The translations under genes were made by a program, and so were the position numbers. Below are positions 1 to 10,371 of a DNA stretch of 64,000 bases, in pieces (position 1 is the stretch's first letter; every line of letters starts with the position of its first letter). The stretch is from Enterobacter kobei (GTDB taxonomy: Bacteria; Pseudomonadota; Gammaproteobacteria; Enterobacterales; Enterobacteriaceae). The notes below the pieces were generated by a model. The model did not search any database. It had not been told where the DNA came from and was given only the letters and a program-made list of their open reading frames with translations. The stretch covers positions 4,588,001-4,652,000 of the forward strand of contig NZ_CP017181.1 in assembly GCF_001729765.1 (NCBI RefSeq), written 5' to 3'.

Positions 1-3000
1 TGAATCGGGTAGCGCAGTTCATCTTTGGTTTTGGAGTGTGACCAGGAGACAGAGCCGCCCAGCTCCCAGGACCAGTTTTCCGTGCGTTTACGCCAGGTCA
101 CCGGCAGTGCGAAGGAGACATACTCCTGCGGGCTGTAATAGCCGCCCTGACCCAAGGTATATCCGCTCAGGTCTTTGTCGTAATGCCAGAGCATATTGGA
201 GACGCCGACCGTCAGGCGCTCGTTGTTTTTATTAATGAGCTTGTAGTAGTAACCCGTCATCCAGCGGACGCGCCAGTTATCTTCCACATTTTTACCCGTC
301 AGCGTTTCTGCGTTCAGGCTTGACCAGACGCCGTTCGCCTCACCTTTGTCATAGCTGATGCTTACGCCACCCCCGGTCGCCCGTACGCCGCCCCAGGTGG
401 TGCCGGTATTGGTATCTTTCTGCCCGGCGAAGGCCAGCAGTGAACTGGAGATTGGCCGACGATGGGCGTTGACGGTATAACCGATGGGACCCAGATCGCT
501 GCTGTAGCTCAGGCCGCCCACCACGTCGACGACGTCAAAGCCCATTGGGGTGGTACCAATATCCATCGACCAGGTTTTATTCTGCCAGCCGACGGCGACG
601 CTGGCGCCACTGTCACTCTGATGGGTGCTGCCGCTACACGGTGTTTCGTAGCAGGTCCCCCATTTAGGGTCGTACGTACCGTTATTGTTATCAAATGAAC
701 CGGCGTCCATATTGACCAAATCGCTTCTGAAGAACATGCGGCCATCAGAGAGCGGGGCATCGACCTGGAGCATGGTGGTATGGGCTTTCAGATCGGAATA
801 GCCCCCCGTGCCGCTGGAGCCCCAGTAATCGTGCTGCAGCGTGACGTTAACATCCTGCTGACGGTACAAATCACCGGCGTCACTCCGTACGCCGCGCTTC
901 AGCCAGTCATCTTTTTCATCGTTACGCGTCAGACGGGTGAAACTGTCGTTGTCCACCGGACGGGTCGTCGTGATGCCTGATGACACCATCGCGTCTTTAT
1001 ACGTCTCCAGCGCTTGCTGAGGCTGACCGTTCTGCGCCTGGAAGCGCGCGGCATCACGTAACACCAGCGCTTTTTCCATTGAGGCAGGCTGCGATTTGGC
1101 CTGCGGAATGATGTTGTTGAAGGTCTGCTCTGCGGCGGCGGAATCGCCCAGCCCCGCCTGCGCCATCGCGATCCGGCGCTGCATATTAAGGGATAACGGT
1201 TCGCCATTTTGCGCGGCAGGCAGTTTCGCCAGCTCGGCACGCGCAGCGTCCTTGTTACCTTGCGCGCTATAAATCTCGGTCAGACCGAGGATCGCGTCCT
1301 CGTTCTGCGGCTCACGCTGCAGGACGGCGTTGTACGTGGTTTTCGCCGATTCCAGATCGCCACGCTGCTGCGCCCAGTCGGCCAGCGTTAAGTCGATACG
1401 GGTAGAGGTCGGCTGCTGACGCAGAAGGTTTTCCGCCTCCTGCTCTTTACCGCTGTCGCGCAGGCGGTTGGCGGTTTCCAGCACCTGGTTACTTTGCAGA
1501 CGGTCGGCCAGTTCCTGAATGTTGCCATTCCACTGGCTACGCGGCAGCGCATCAGGATGTCCGCCTGGCTGCGCTGGCCCGCGCTGTAGAGATCGCGCGA
1601 GAGACGATACGTTATCCAGACGTCGCCTGGCGAGAGCGCCAGACGGCGGCGCTGTATTTCTGCTGCCTGGGCGTATTTCCCCTGATTCTCCAGCTGTTCG
1701 GCCTGGGCGGACAGTTGCTCGTTAGTCAGGCTACGTTCAATATCATCAATGCTCCGGCGCTGGCTGGCAGAAAGCGACTGGATAAACTGCGAGGCTTTCT
1801 CCGGTGACTGTGCGCGGTAAATATTGGCCAGGCCGCGAACCGCATTGCTGTTACCGCTGTCCATACGCAACGCCTGACGATAATAACGCTCCGCCGCATC
1901 GTTATCTTTACGTGCCGCCGCGGTATCACCCAGGCCCAGCACCGCGTAACTGTCGGTATTGTCGATGTTACGTGCCTGCTGATAGTAACGTTCCGCCTGT
2001 GACGGGTTATTCGCCTTGAGCGCCGCATCGCCCTGCTGGATCAGCAGCCAGTAGCGGTTGACCTTCAGCAAACTGTCCCATTTACCCCGGTTATCGCTCT
2101 GCGGGTCGAGGGCTATGGCCTTTTCAAACTGCGCCACCGCGCGGGCACGATCGCCTTTCTGGGAATAAGCCTGTCCCAAAGCACCCACCGCTTCACTGTC
2201 AGCATGGTTGGCGCTGACGGCTTTTTGCAGCTCCGCAACCGCCTTACTCCCCTGCCCGGCATCCACTGCCGCCAGACCTTCCGCTTTCGCCCGGAAGGCC
2301 GGGTCTGCGAGCTGTTTTTGCTGCGCTTCAAGCTGGGCACGCGCCGCCGCGACGCTATCGCCGTCGCTGAAAACGCTCAGGTATTTTTGCAACGCGCTGA
2401 CGCTGGCGCTGCTGGCAGGCTGGTCTTTGATCTGCTCATACCACATGTCAGACGCCTGGCTGCGGCCGCCGGTCGATTTAGCCATCTCCCGCAGGACCGC
2501 AAAGCCCTCATCGCGGCGCCCGCTCTGGAACAGGAGCTGGGAAAGCGTCGTCTGCAGCTGCGTATTACCGGGGCTGCTGCTGTTAATTTTTTTCAGCTGG
2601 TTAATGGCCGCATTGCGGCGGGCAGGATCTTTCGCCACCACATTCCAGTATTCCGTCGCCACGTCGCCACCCGGCGGGTTGCCGTCAAAGAGCTTGTCAT
2701 AGGCGGCAATCGCCTCCTGAGTGTGCCCTGTCGTGGCGAGCAAGCGCGCCTGCTGTAACTGCTGTCGGCCATCCGGGGTGGAAAGCAGCATCGTATTGCG
2801 TGAGGACTGATACGCGCTGGAGCCCGGAGCGATCCCTTTCAGGCGATCCAGCTCTTTTTGCGCACCGGCGGTATCGCCCTGGCGCAGCAGGTAACGAAAA
2901 CGGGCGGCGATAACATCAGGGTTGTTCGGATCAATCAGTTCAAGACGATAGAGCGACTGACGAACCAAATCCTCACGCTGTGTCGACTCGCCCAGCCGAA

Positions 3001-3106
3001 CCTGCTCCAGCAGCTGTTTCTGCTGCGGAGAGTTAACGGCCTGCGCCAGCGGCATCAGTGCCAGCCCAAGCGATAAAGTGAGTAAATTTACTGTGAACTT
3101 GCGCAT
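1..3106 (-). pseudogene. bcsC: Cellulose synthase outer-membrane/TPR subunit BcsC, disrupted by internal deletion and cut by the window edge
   Basis: BcsC is the periplasmic TPR scaffold and C-terminal outer-membrane beta-barrel that exports cellulose. The start is the ATG at 3106, giving MRKFTVNLL and a signal peptide ending in AQA; an in-frame ATG at 3118 is less likely. TPR sequence matches E. coli BcsC for 520 residues, to QADILMR at 1547. The next sequence corresponds to LPRSQWNGNIQEL in another frame, so about 35 codons (about 106 nt, judged against remembered E. coli BcsC) are missing and the frame shifts. The original frame stops at 1388 after about 52 foreign residues. The second frame stays open, without a stop that I could find, through TPR and barrel (DYWGSSGTGGYSD, ENWSWELGG) to the window edge. 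The junction carries a short GCGC microhomology. It is last in bcsRQABZC and overlaps the end of bcsZ. Confidence 0.88.
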
Positions 3107-4197
3107 TCCTGGCCCCAATCCGGTATTAAGTCACCTTTAGCGGTGAAGCGAAAACGATGCTGATCCCATCCCTGACCAAAGAGAGTCAGTACATAGCTGT
3201 AATAGGCGTTGTTATCGGGAAAATGGTCTGCAACGCGCTGGCGCTGAACCGCCTGAGCATCGCGCTGTTGTAAAAACGGCAGCATGGCGGCAGAGAACCC
3301 GACCGGACCATTGCCGGTGCGTTTACCCGTCGCCACGTCCACTTTTTCCGGCGGCACGCCCTGTTTCATTGTTTTTGCCGCCATCGGCTGGAAGCGCGTC
3401 AGCAACCGGGCTTTCTGAGGGTCTTTATCACTCATCATGCCCACCCAAAGATAGACACGAATGGCGTCATAGCCCCCTACCAGCGCTTTATCCTGCTTTA
3501 ACTGCCAGCCTCTGTTTTTCTGATACTGCACCCAGTCCGGCGAGAACCCCTTTGGCGCGCTTTCCAGCAGCAGTCGCAGATTCGTTTCACGAAGCGTGGT
3601 CCACGGGGCACCAAAGCGGGTGAAATAGCTTGCTAACTGCGGAGGAAGATAGCTGGGGTTAAAGCGCCAGGCGTTTTCATCAGCAAAACCGACTTTACCC
3701 GGAAGCAGCATGGCGCCGAGCCCTGGTACTTTCACCACTTCCTCACCGGCAATGCGTTTCAACAGCGCCTTACCCGTGCGGGTGTAGTCCGGATGTTTCC
3801 ATAACCGGCCCGCTTCAAGCAGTGACCAGGCGATCCAGACATCGGCATCTGAGGCGGAGTTGGTGTCAATCACCGCCCAGTTTTCTTTGTCTTTCTGCCC
3901 CCAGAGCCAGGCAGGCAGATGGTCGTTGAGATTGCCGCCGGCAAGGTTATCGCGCGTCCATGTCAGTATTTGCTCAAACGCGCGGCGGTCGTTGGCGGCC
4001 AGAGCAAAGAACAACGCATAGCTTTGCCCTTCCGACGTGGTAATTTTGCGCGTGTCACTGGGATCAATGACGCGCCCGCCCTCGCTGATGTAATCCTTTT
4101 TGAACTGCTCCCAGGCAGGCCAGGTACAGGCGGCGCGAAGAGGAAGCGCCGCCAGCATCAACGCTGCTACTGCACACCAGCGAAAGGCTTTCATCAC
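3088..4197 (-). CDS. bcsZ: Periplasmic endo-1,4-beta-glucanase BcsZ (GH8)
   Basis: BcsZ is a family-8 endoglucanase that trims cellulose in the periplasm during secretion. The 369-residue protein is close to E. coli BcsZ (368). It starts with a signal peptide ([19 protein letters not shown], cleavage near RAA). Acidic residues typical of GH8 are seen in [11 protein letters not shown] (Glu), [11 protein letters not shown] (Asp) and [10 protein letters not shown] (Asp). The gene lies 3 nt after bcsB and its end overlaps the bcsC start, so it is translated within the bcs operon. No damage is visible. Confidence 0.95.
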   Translation of the reverse strand: MMKAFRWCAVAALMLAALPLRAACTWPAWEQFKKDYISEGGRVIDPSDTRKITTSEGQSYALFFALAANDRRAFEQILTWTRDNLAGGNLNDHLPAWLWGQKDKENWAVIDTNSASDADVWIAWSLLEAGRLWKHPDYTRTGKALLKRIAGEEVVKVPGLGAMLLPGKVGFADENAWRFNPSYLPPQLASYFTRFGAPWTTLRETNLRLLLESAPKGFSPDWVQYQKNRGWQLKQDKALVGGYDAIRVYLWVGMMSDKDPQKARLLTRFQPMAAKTMKQGVPPEKVDVATGKRTGNGPVGFSAAMLPFLQQRDAQAVQRQRVADHFPDNNAYYSYVLTLFGQGWDQHRFRFTAKGDLIPDWGQECASSQ

Positions 4198-4200
4198 ATC

Positions 4201-6621
4201 TTACTCATCCGGGTTGAGGCGACGACGGCTGATGATACGCAGCAGACGCCACAGCACCCATGCCAGCAAGACCACGCTGACCGCGGCCAGGATGGCGAGC
4301 AGAACCGGATGGTTAGACAGCGCATACCACAGGCGTTCGAACCACGGCAGATGGCCGACGTAGTACACATCACCCACGCGCAGGCTGTTGACGCCAGACT
4401 CACGGATCACCGACACAGAGCCAAACATCGCGGCACGTTTACCACTGTCGTTCATCGCCGTATTCAGCAGTTCATAGCCACGCGGGCTGTCCGCCAGAAG
4501 CGCCACCACGCTACGCTGATCGTTATAAGGTGACTGGAAGCCCACTACCGCAGCCATCGCCCCCTGAGAGGTGACGGCCGTCTGCGCGCTGGCCTGGCGA
4601 TCGTTCGCATCCGGCATGATGCTCGGGAAATCGGTCTGGCGCAGCGGGGTGTTAACCCAGGACTCCGTGGCTTTCACCAGCAGATCGATACGCTTATCAT
4701 CCTTCAGCTTATCCGGAATCGTACCGATGACCATGATGTCAGCGTCTTTGTTCTGGATCTGGCTGCCATCGTCCGTCAACGTGACGTTAATTGCCGGCAA
4801 TCCCGTCTGGGCCCCAACGGTTGCTATGGTATCAAGCAGGGTTGTCACCTGACCTTCGTTTGGCGCTTTTGGCATCACAACGATGGACTCAGAGAGATCG
4901 GCCATGCGGCTGAACGGGAAGCCTGCATTAGCAAAGGCGCGCAGATCCGGCATCGCCAGGAAGTGATAGTACTTCGAGAAGTCGATGGTCGACTCATCGC
5001 CGATGACAACGTGGTTCTGAACCTGCTGGAAGGTGATGCAGTTATCCACCGAACCGCCAGGCATCGGGTTCATGTACTGGAAGTCAAAACGCAGCTGGTT
5101 GATTGCCCCAAGCTTCAGTGCCGGAATGGAGACATCCGTTTTACCGTCCAGAAGCCCCTGCAGCACCGGCAGGCGAAGCATCAGTCGGTTAGTGTCCTGG
5201 GTACTTTGCAGGCTGAACGATTGCAGGAACTGGTTGTTCAGGCTGATATCCATGCGCGAGCTGTCTTTCGTCGCCGGCGCGGTATAACGGTAGTTAAGAT
5301 TGATATCGATGCCGTTGGTACGCAGCAGGTACAGATCCGGCGGCAGGTTCAGTGACAGGCTAATTGGCGAGGGTTCAAGCCCGGACGCCTGCAGCTGCTC
5401 TTCATAGGTTTTCAGCTCACCAAACGTCACGACACGGTCGGTACGCACCCAGTTTGGCGCATCATAAGGTTTACGCGCCAGCAGCGGCTTGACCTCGTCC
5501 ACCACGACGCTGTTGCCGCGGAAAAGAACGTTGCCCTGGGCAATCGCTTTTGCCGCCTGGACCAGATCTTTATCGTCACGACCAAAGACCACCAGCAGCT
5601 TCACGTACGGGTTATCCGGGTGGCTGACCATCTCAATGGTTGGCGCTTTGACTTCAGGATGATCGCGCAGGAAGGCAGGACGTTTCGCGTTGGTGGCAAA
5701 TACAATCGCGTTTCTGTCCGGCATTTTGTCATACATCACCGGGAAATTCTGACCGCGCCAGCCGGAACGCGAACCAAACCAGGAAGCCACAATGGTGGCC
5801 GCCAGCTGCTCGGTTACGTCCGGGGACGACGCAAACACCATCGGCAGCGTGAGCGGACGGTTATCACGAGGATCGAAGAACGGCACCGGGAAGGCGGAGA
5901 GATCGTTCTTCAGCGCCAGGGACTGATAGGTCATCTGCAGCGAGGAGTTACGCCCGATGTCCATCCACAGCGTGTTGCTGGCCGGGTTTTCACAGACATC
6001 GCGGTAGTGACCCACAAACTCCAGACGAATGCGGTTAAAGTCGGTAATGAACAGCGGGTTAATCGGCACCTGCGCCTGCGTTTTCTTACCCAGTTGTTCT
6101 TTGGTAACCGGCAGTACGTCCATCAGCTCATCGTTCAGGTAAACCTTCAACTGAGACTGGGTCGGCAGCAGGGACGGCGACGGGGTATATTCAAGGTTCA
6201 GCACGGCATTCGAGACGACTTCATCGCTGCGCATGCCAAATTCAATGCCGCCATTAGGATTGATGCCGCGCAACACCATGCTGCCCGGCGGCGGCGCGAT
6301 TTGCGCGAAGGTCAGCTTGACGTCGCGTGACGGGGCATTTTCCGCGACAACGGGCGCATTCGCCCCCCGAACACCCGGCATCACCTGTCCGATAACCGGG
6401 TTCTCGGCGGGTAGAGTGTTCCCCTCCGTTGGCTGGTTCGGAATGACATTTTCTGTTTGACCGGGCGCGGCAGTAATAACCGGATCGGTTGCCTGCGCGA
6501 CCACAGGCACTGTTGGCGCAGGCGTTGCCGCTGCGTTATCAGGCTCTGCGTTAGCCATTGTTGCGGGGAGCGCACTCATCCCCATTGCCACTGCACATAA
6601 CCAGGAAAGTTTTGTTTTCAT
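4201..6621 (-). CDS. bcsB: Cellulose synthase regulatory/periplasmic subunit BcsB
   Basis: BcsB is the membrane-anchored periplasmic partner of BcsA that guides the glucan through the periplasm. I chose the ATG at 6621 (MKTKLSWLC, signal peptide ending in ANA), 10 nt after the bcsA stop; a longer in-frame reading to 6672 would overlap bcsA. The protein is 806 residues, slightly longer than E. coli BcsB (779), the excess lying in a Pro/Ala/Thr-rich stretch after the signal peptide. A single transmembrane helix near the C-terminus (VLLAILAAVSVVLLAWVLW) is followed by a basic tail. Intact. Confidence 0.95.
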   Translation of the reverse strand: MKTKLSWLCAVAMGMSALPATMANAEPDNAAATPAPTVPVVAQATDPVITAAPGQTENVIPNQPTEGNTLPAENPVIGQVMPGVRGANAPVVAENAPSRDVKLTFAQIAPPPGSMVLRGINPNGGIEFGMRSDEVVSNAVLNLEYTPSPSLLPTQSQLKVYLNDELMDVLPVTKEQLGKKTQAQVPINPLFITDFNRIRLEFVGHYRDVCENPASNTLWMDIGRNSSLQMTYQSLALKNDLSAFPVPFFDPRDNRPLTLPMVFASSPDVTEQLAATIVASWFGSRSGWRGQNFPVMYDKMPDRNAIVFATNAKRPAFLRDHPEVKAPTIEMVSHPDNPYVKLLVVFGRDDKDLVQAAKAIAQGNVLFRGNSVVVDEVKPLLARKPYDAPNWVRTDRVVTFGELKTYEEQLQASGLEPSPISLSLNLPPDLYLLRTNGIDINLNYRYTAPATKDSSRMDISLNNQFLQSFSLQSTQDTNRLMLRLPVLQGLLDGKTDVSIPALKLGAINQLRFDFQYMNPMPGGSVDNCITFQQVQNHVVIGDESTIDFSKYYHFLAMPDLRAFANAGFPFSRMADLSESIVVMPKAPNEGQVTTLLDTIATVGAQTGLPAINVTLTDDGSQIQNKDADIMVIGTIPDKLKDDKRIDLLVKATESWVNTPLRQTDFPSIMPDANDRQASAQTAVTSQGAMAAVVGFQSPYNDQRSVVALLADSPRGYELLNTAMNDSGKRAAMFGSVSVIRESGVNSLRVGDVYYVGHLPWFERLWYALSNHPVLLAILAAVSVVLLAWVLWRLLRIISRRRLNPDE

Positions 6622-6631
6622 CGCGTTATCA

Positions 6632-9248
6632 TCATTGTTGAGCCATAACCGGGTCCGCCTGCTTCGCCTCATCCCGCTCAGGACGACGAGGAATGAACGA
6701 TACGACCCAGGAAACCAGCGAAGTAAGTGACCGGAAAATTAATTTCACCGACGACGGGGCAAATTCTGCAAGGTGACGATAGCCACGGAACCCCAGCTTC
6801 AGAATATCCAGCAGGCTTTCCAGAGGTTTATCTTCCGGGAAGCTGTCCTGCCAGAGAGCCCATGTATCCGCACGGGCAAACGTACACTGCACAAAATCAA
6901 TGTGTTGCTTTTTGGTCAACGGCATCAGTTGCAGACCGACTTCATTGCCCGCCACACGCGCTACCTGCGTCGGGAAGACATACTCCTGCTGTCCGCGCTT
7001 AAGCAGCAGGTTAACTTTTTGCCCTTCCAGCACTTTCGCCTGGCCGTTGATTTTGATCCCCAGACCACCGTCAGAGAAGTCGTGCACGGTACAGGAGAAG
7101 AGGTGACCATCTTCACGGGCAATCGCCGCGGGCATGCAGATTTCAACGCGATGCGCGCGACGAACCTGTTTACTCTCCACCGACACCGCCACCGCGCCGC
7201 CAAGAATAATCAGGTTGTAGAAGACCCAGGCCATACTCACAAAGACGGTCAGGATTTCATTTTCAGGGCCGTAGAAGTAACGCCAGATACCGGCGATGAC
7301 GCCAACGATGTTCAGCAAGACCAGGAAGATATACGGACGGGAGATCACCCAGTCGACGTACTCCTCTTCCACCAGCCCCCCCCTTCGCGGTGACGTTGAA
7401 TTTCCCTTTATGCGGGTTGATCAGCGCCACCATCGTTGGCGGCGCAATGTACCAGGCCAGCACCGTTTCGTAGATTTCACTCCAGAAGGAATGGCGATAT
7501 TTACCCTGAATCTTCGAGTTCGTCAGGCTCGCGTGGATCATGTGCGGCAGAACAAACAGCGCAATCATCAGCGCCGGGGCGTAGATGATATAGGCGTGAA
7601 GGAGCAGGAACGCCAGCGGCGCGGTCAGGAAGATCAGCCGCGGGATGCCGGATAAGAAGTGGAACATCGCGTTGACGTAGCAGAGACGCTGCGCCAGCTT
7701 GAGCCCTTTCCCTATCAGTGGATTATCGAGACGGAAAATCTGCACCATGCCGCGCGCCCAGCGAATACGCTGACCAATGTGCGCCGAGAGCGATTCCGTC
7801 GCCAGACCGGCGGCCTGAGGAATACGCATATAGGCCGAGGTATAACCCCGACGGTGCAGACGCAACGAGGTGTGCGCATCTTCAGTCACCGTTTCGACGG
7901 CAATACCGCCAATTTCATCCAGCGGTTTACGGCGGATAACCGCACAGGAGCCGCAGAAGAACGTGGCGTCCCACATGTCGTTACCATCCTGCACCAGACC
8001 ATAGAACAGCGTGCCTTCGTTTGGGGTCTTACGGAAACGGCCAAGGTTGCGTTCAAACGGGTCCGGCGAGAAGAAGTGGTGCGGCGTCTGCATCATCGCC
8101 AGCTCTTTCTCTTTCAGGAACCAGCCCATGGTCATCTGCAGGAACGATCGCGTAGGTACGTGGTCGCAGTCAAAGATCGAGACAAACTCCCCGGTGGCAT
8201 ACTTCAGCGCGTTATTGATGTTACCGGCTTTAGCATGTTCGTGCGTCGGACGGGCGATGTATTCGACGCCGACCTCTTCCGCGAACTGGCGGAACGCTGG
8301 GCGGTTGCCGTCATCCAGGATCCAGACCTTGAGTTTATCTTTCGGCCAGTCGATGCCGAGCGCAGCATAAATGGTGTTTTTCACCACGCTCAGGTCTTCG
8401 TTGTAGGTTGGGACGAAGAGATCGACAGTCGGCCACGTCGTGGTGTCCTTCGGCAGCGGTACGGGCTGGCGATTGAGCGGCCAGATGACCTGGAAATACC
8501 CCAACACCAGCACAATCCAGGCATAGGTTTCGGCAAACAGCAGAATCAGACCGCAGACCAGACTCACCGGGTCGTCCCAGTTCAGCGTTGAGGTGTAACG
8601 CCACCAGATATAGCGGCAGGAAACGGTCAGCGACAGCACAATCAGCATCAGCGCCGAGAAGCGGCCCGGAATACGACGCACCAGCAACGCCACGCCCCAC
8701 AGCAGGATCAGGAAGGTGAACTGCGCCAGGGGATTGAAGGGTTGCGTAATACAGACCAGCGCCAGAATCAGTGAGAACACGACAATCACGCCGAGGATAA
8801 AACGCCGCAGGCCCGGGTGGAGGTGCCCGAGCTCTTTTTGGTTATCCAGATGGCTGGTTTTGTCGGTCACGCTGTCAGGCAATTTATCCAGCCACTGGTG
8901 ATAGCGCTCGCGCAGCTGTTGAACGCGGGAGAAACTGCGCCAGTGCGGCGTCAGGCGTTCTCGCTGTGACGAGGTGACGACCAGCCAGACGGCCTGAATG
9001 AGATAACGCGCCGGATCCAAAGGCCGCGGCCGGTCAGGGTTAATGTGTGGATATAATTCATTATGGTGCGCACGTATGCGCTGCCAGCGCGGATGTTCAA
9101 GCGGAATGAACATCCAGGCCATAATCATCCAGAAACAGCCAAGCGCGGCACTGAATGCCGACGCACCATGCCGACGAAAATGTCGGTAGCGTTCGCTCAG
9201 ACGCGCATTAACCGGCGGGATAAGGAACCAACTGGCGAGTCGACTCAT
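6632..9248 (-). pseudogene. bcsA: Cellulose synthase catalytic subunit BcsA, frameshifted in a G run
   Basis: BcsA is the inner-membrane GT2 synthase that polymerises UDP-glucose and is switched on by c-di-GMP through a C-terminal PilZ domain. The start is the ATG at 9248 (MSRLASWFLIPP), which overlaps the bcsQ stop by 4 nt. The GT2 features are intact: VPTYNED, DCDHVP, TEDAHT and Q-R-I-R-W. After NVTAKGG the frame breaks at a run of eight C on the plus strand (7376-7383); seven would give AKGGLVEEEYVDW as in E. coli. The first frame ends at 7263. The continuing frame (from 7372) holds the last transmembrane helices and the PilZ domain (RRAHR, DFSDGG). Removing one base gives 871 residues, against 872 in E. 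coli. The cause may be a real mutation, phase-variable slippage or a homopolymer sequencing error. Confidence 0.9.
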
Positions 9249-9997
9249 ACCGAACTCCCTGCCGGCTCCGCCGCGTTGGCGAAGTTCAGCAGACACCAGT
9301 TAGCCAGCGTGAGGATCTCCTCTGCCGCCAGGGAATCGCTGCGGTACTCGCCGAGCGGCTGCTTGGAGGCCAGGGATTCTGCCATTCCTTCATCCCGGTG
9401 AATCACAATGGGTAGCAGGCGACGCTGACTCTGTAGCCAGACCTGGTAGAGATCGTCCTGGATCTGGCTCCCGATGCGTAAGTCGTTAATCAGGAGGTGC
9501 GCATTCTGCGGCAGCCCCTGTTGATGCAGACGAATATGGCAATTTGCATCCACGTTGACGATGGAGAGAACATGATCGCACTGCGCGATAAGCTGCCGGG
9601 TTAACGTCCCGGCGCCGTGCGGCAGATCCACCAGGATCCACTGGTAGTGGCCTTTTTCTTTCAGACTTTGCAATGCAAGCGTGAACTGCGAAAACAGCCG
9701 CTGATAAGCGGCTTCATTCTCACGTTCGGTGGTGGTGAGCTGACCAAAAGGCAGTAAATCAAGCTGAGAGGTATAGCGCAGCCCTGCATCCCGCCAGTCT
9801 TTATCATCAAGCAACGCGCGTGCCCAACCCGCTTCACGAGTGAAGTCGACGTTGAACGACATACGCAGCAAATTATCGGCGCAGGCGTCAATCACCAACA
9901 CCGATTCACCTAAAAGCTGTAATGACCACGCCAGCGCCGCGGTAACGGATGTGGTACCCACACCGCCACGGACACCCTGTAATCCGAGTATGGCCAT
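9245..9997 (-). CDS. bcsQ: MinD/ParA-family ATPase BcsQ of the cellulose locus
   Basis: BcsQ is a SIMIBI-class ATPase that forms a complex with BcsR and BcsE and is needed for polar assembly of the E. coli cellulose machine. The protein is about 250 residues with a deviant P-loop GVRGGVGTT at the N-terminus, VIDAC as the switch region and WILVDLP as Walker B-like motif. I chose the ATG at 9997 because GGGAG lies 8 nt upstream; a TTG at 10000 is in frame. It sits 9-11 nt after bcsR and overlaps bcsA by ATGA. Confidence 0.94.
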   Translation of the reverse strand: MAILGLQGVRGGVGTTSVTAALAWSLQLLGESVLVIDACADNLLRMSFNVDFTREAGWARALLDDKDWRDAGLRYTSQLDLLPFGQLTTTERENEAAYQRLFSQFTLALQSLKEKGHYQWILVDLPHGAGTLTRQLIAQCDHVLSIVNVDANCHIRLHQQGLPQNAHLLINDLRIGSQIQDDLYQVWLQSQRRLLPIVIHRDEGMAESLASKQPLGEYRSDSLAAEEILTLANWCLLNFANAAEPAGSSV

Positions 9998-10008
9998 CAA
10001 TGGCTCCC

Positions 10009-10197
10009 TTATTGTTGATGGGCGAATTCAGCTAATAATGGCCAGCGTTTAATAGCCGCGGCCAACTGTTCCCGCTGGGAAATATCGGTGTAATCTATTT
10101 CAGGTAAAGAAAAGGCCTGCGTCAGCGCCAGAAAATCGTTTTGGAATGTATAGCCCAGGGTCGAGTCGACTGGGGTTCCGGGTTCGTTATTATCCAT
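10009..10197 (-). CDS. bcsR: Small cellulose biosynthesis protein BcsR
   Basis: This is a 62-residue protein, the same length as E. coli BcsR (YhjR). Recognisable features are the N-terminal MDNNEP and the conserved QAFSLPEIDY and DISQREQLAAA segments. BcsR binds BcsQ and stabilises it. It is the first gene of the minus-strand bcs operon and is divergent from bcsE. Confidence 0.93.
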   Translation of the reverse strand: MDNNEPGTPVDSTLGYTFQNDFLALTQAFSLPEIDYTDISQREQLAAAIKRWPLLAEFAHQQ

Positions 10198-10371
10198 TTT
10201 TCTGCCATCCCTTTGAGGAAAATCGCACGCTCAGAAGTTGCGGGGCGTCCTGCCCTGACAAATTTCATTTACATGCTAAATCTGATGTTCTTTAATTTCA
10301 ATGTTAGGTTTATTTCTACGCTTTCGCTAGTAAACTGAGATACAGATAAATTAGACGAAAAGAGGGACACC
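10198..10371. promoter_or_regulatory. Divergent promoter region between bcsR and bcsE
   Basis: This 174-bp A/T-rich gap separates the two arms of the cellulose locus and must hold promoters for both. A strong Shine-Dalgarno (AGAGGGA) precedes the GTG start of bcsE. I could not pick convincing -35/-10 pairs by eye. Confidence 0.5.

Noticed and set aside
2204..2758. A 184-codon plus-strand open frame opposite bcsC
   Set aside because: Shadow of the TPR-coding region on the other strand.
7659..8591. A 310-codon plus-strand open frame
   Set aside because: It is exactly antisense to the conserved bcsA GT2 core; its Arg- and His-rich composition is typical of a shadow frame in GC-rich coding DNA.
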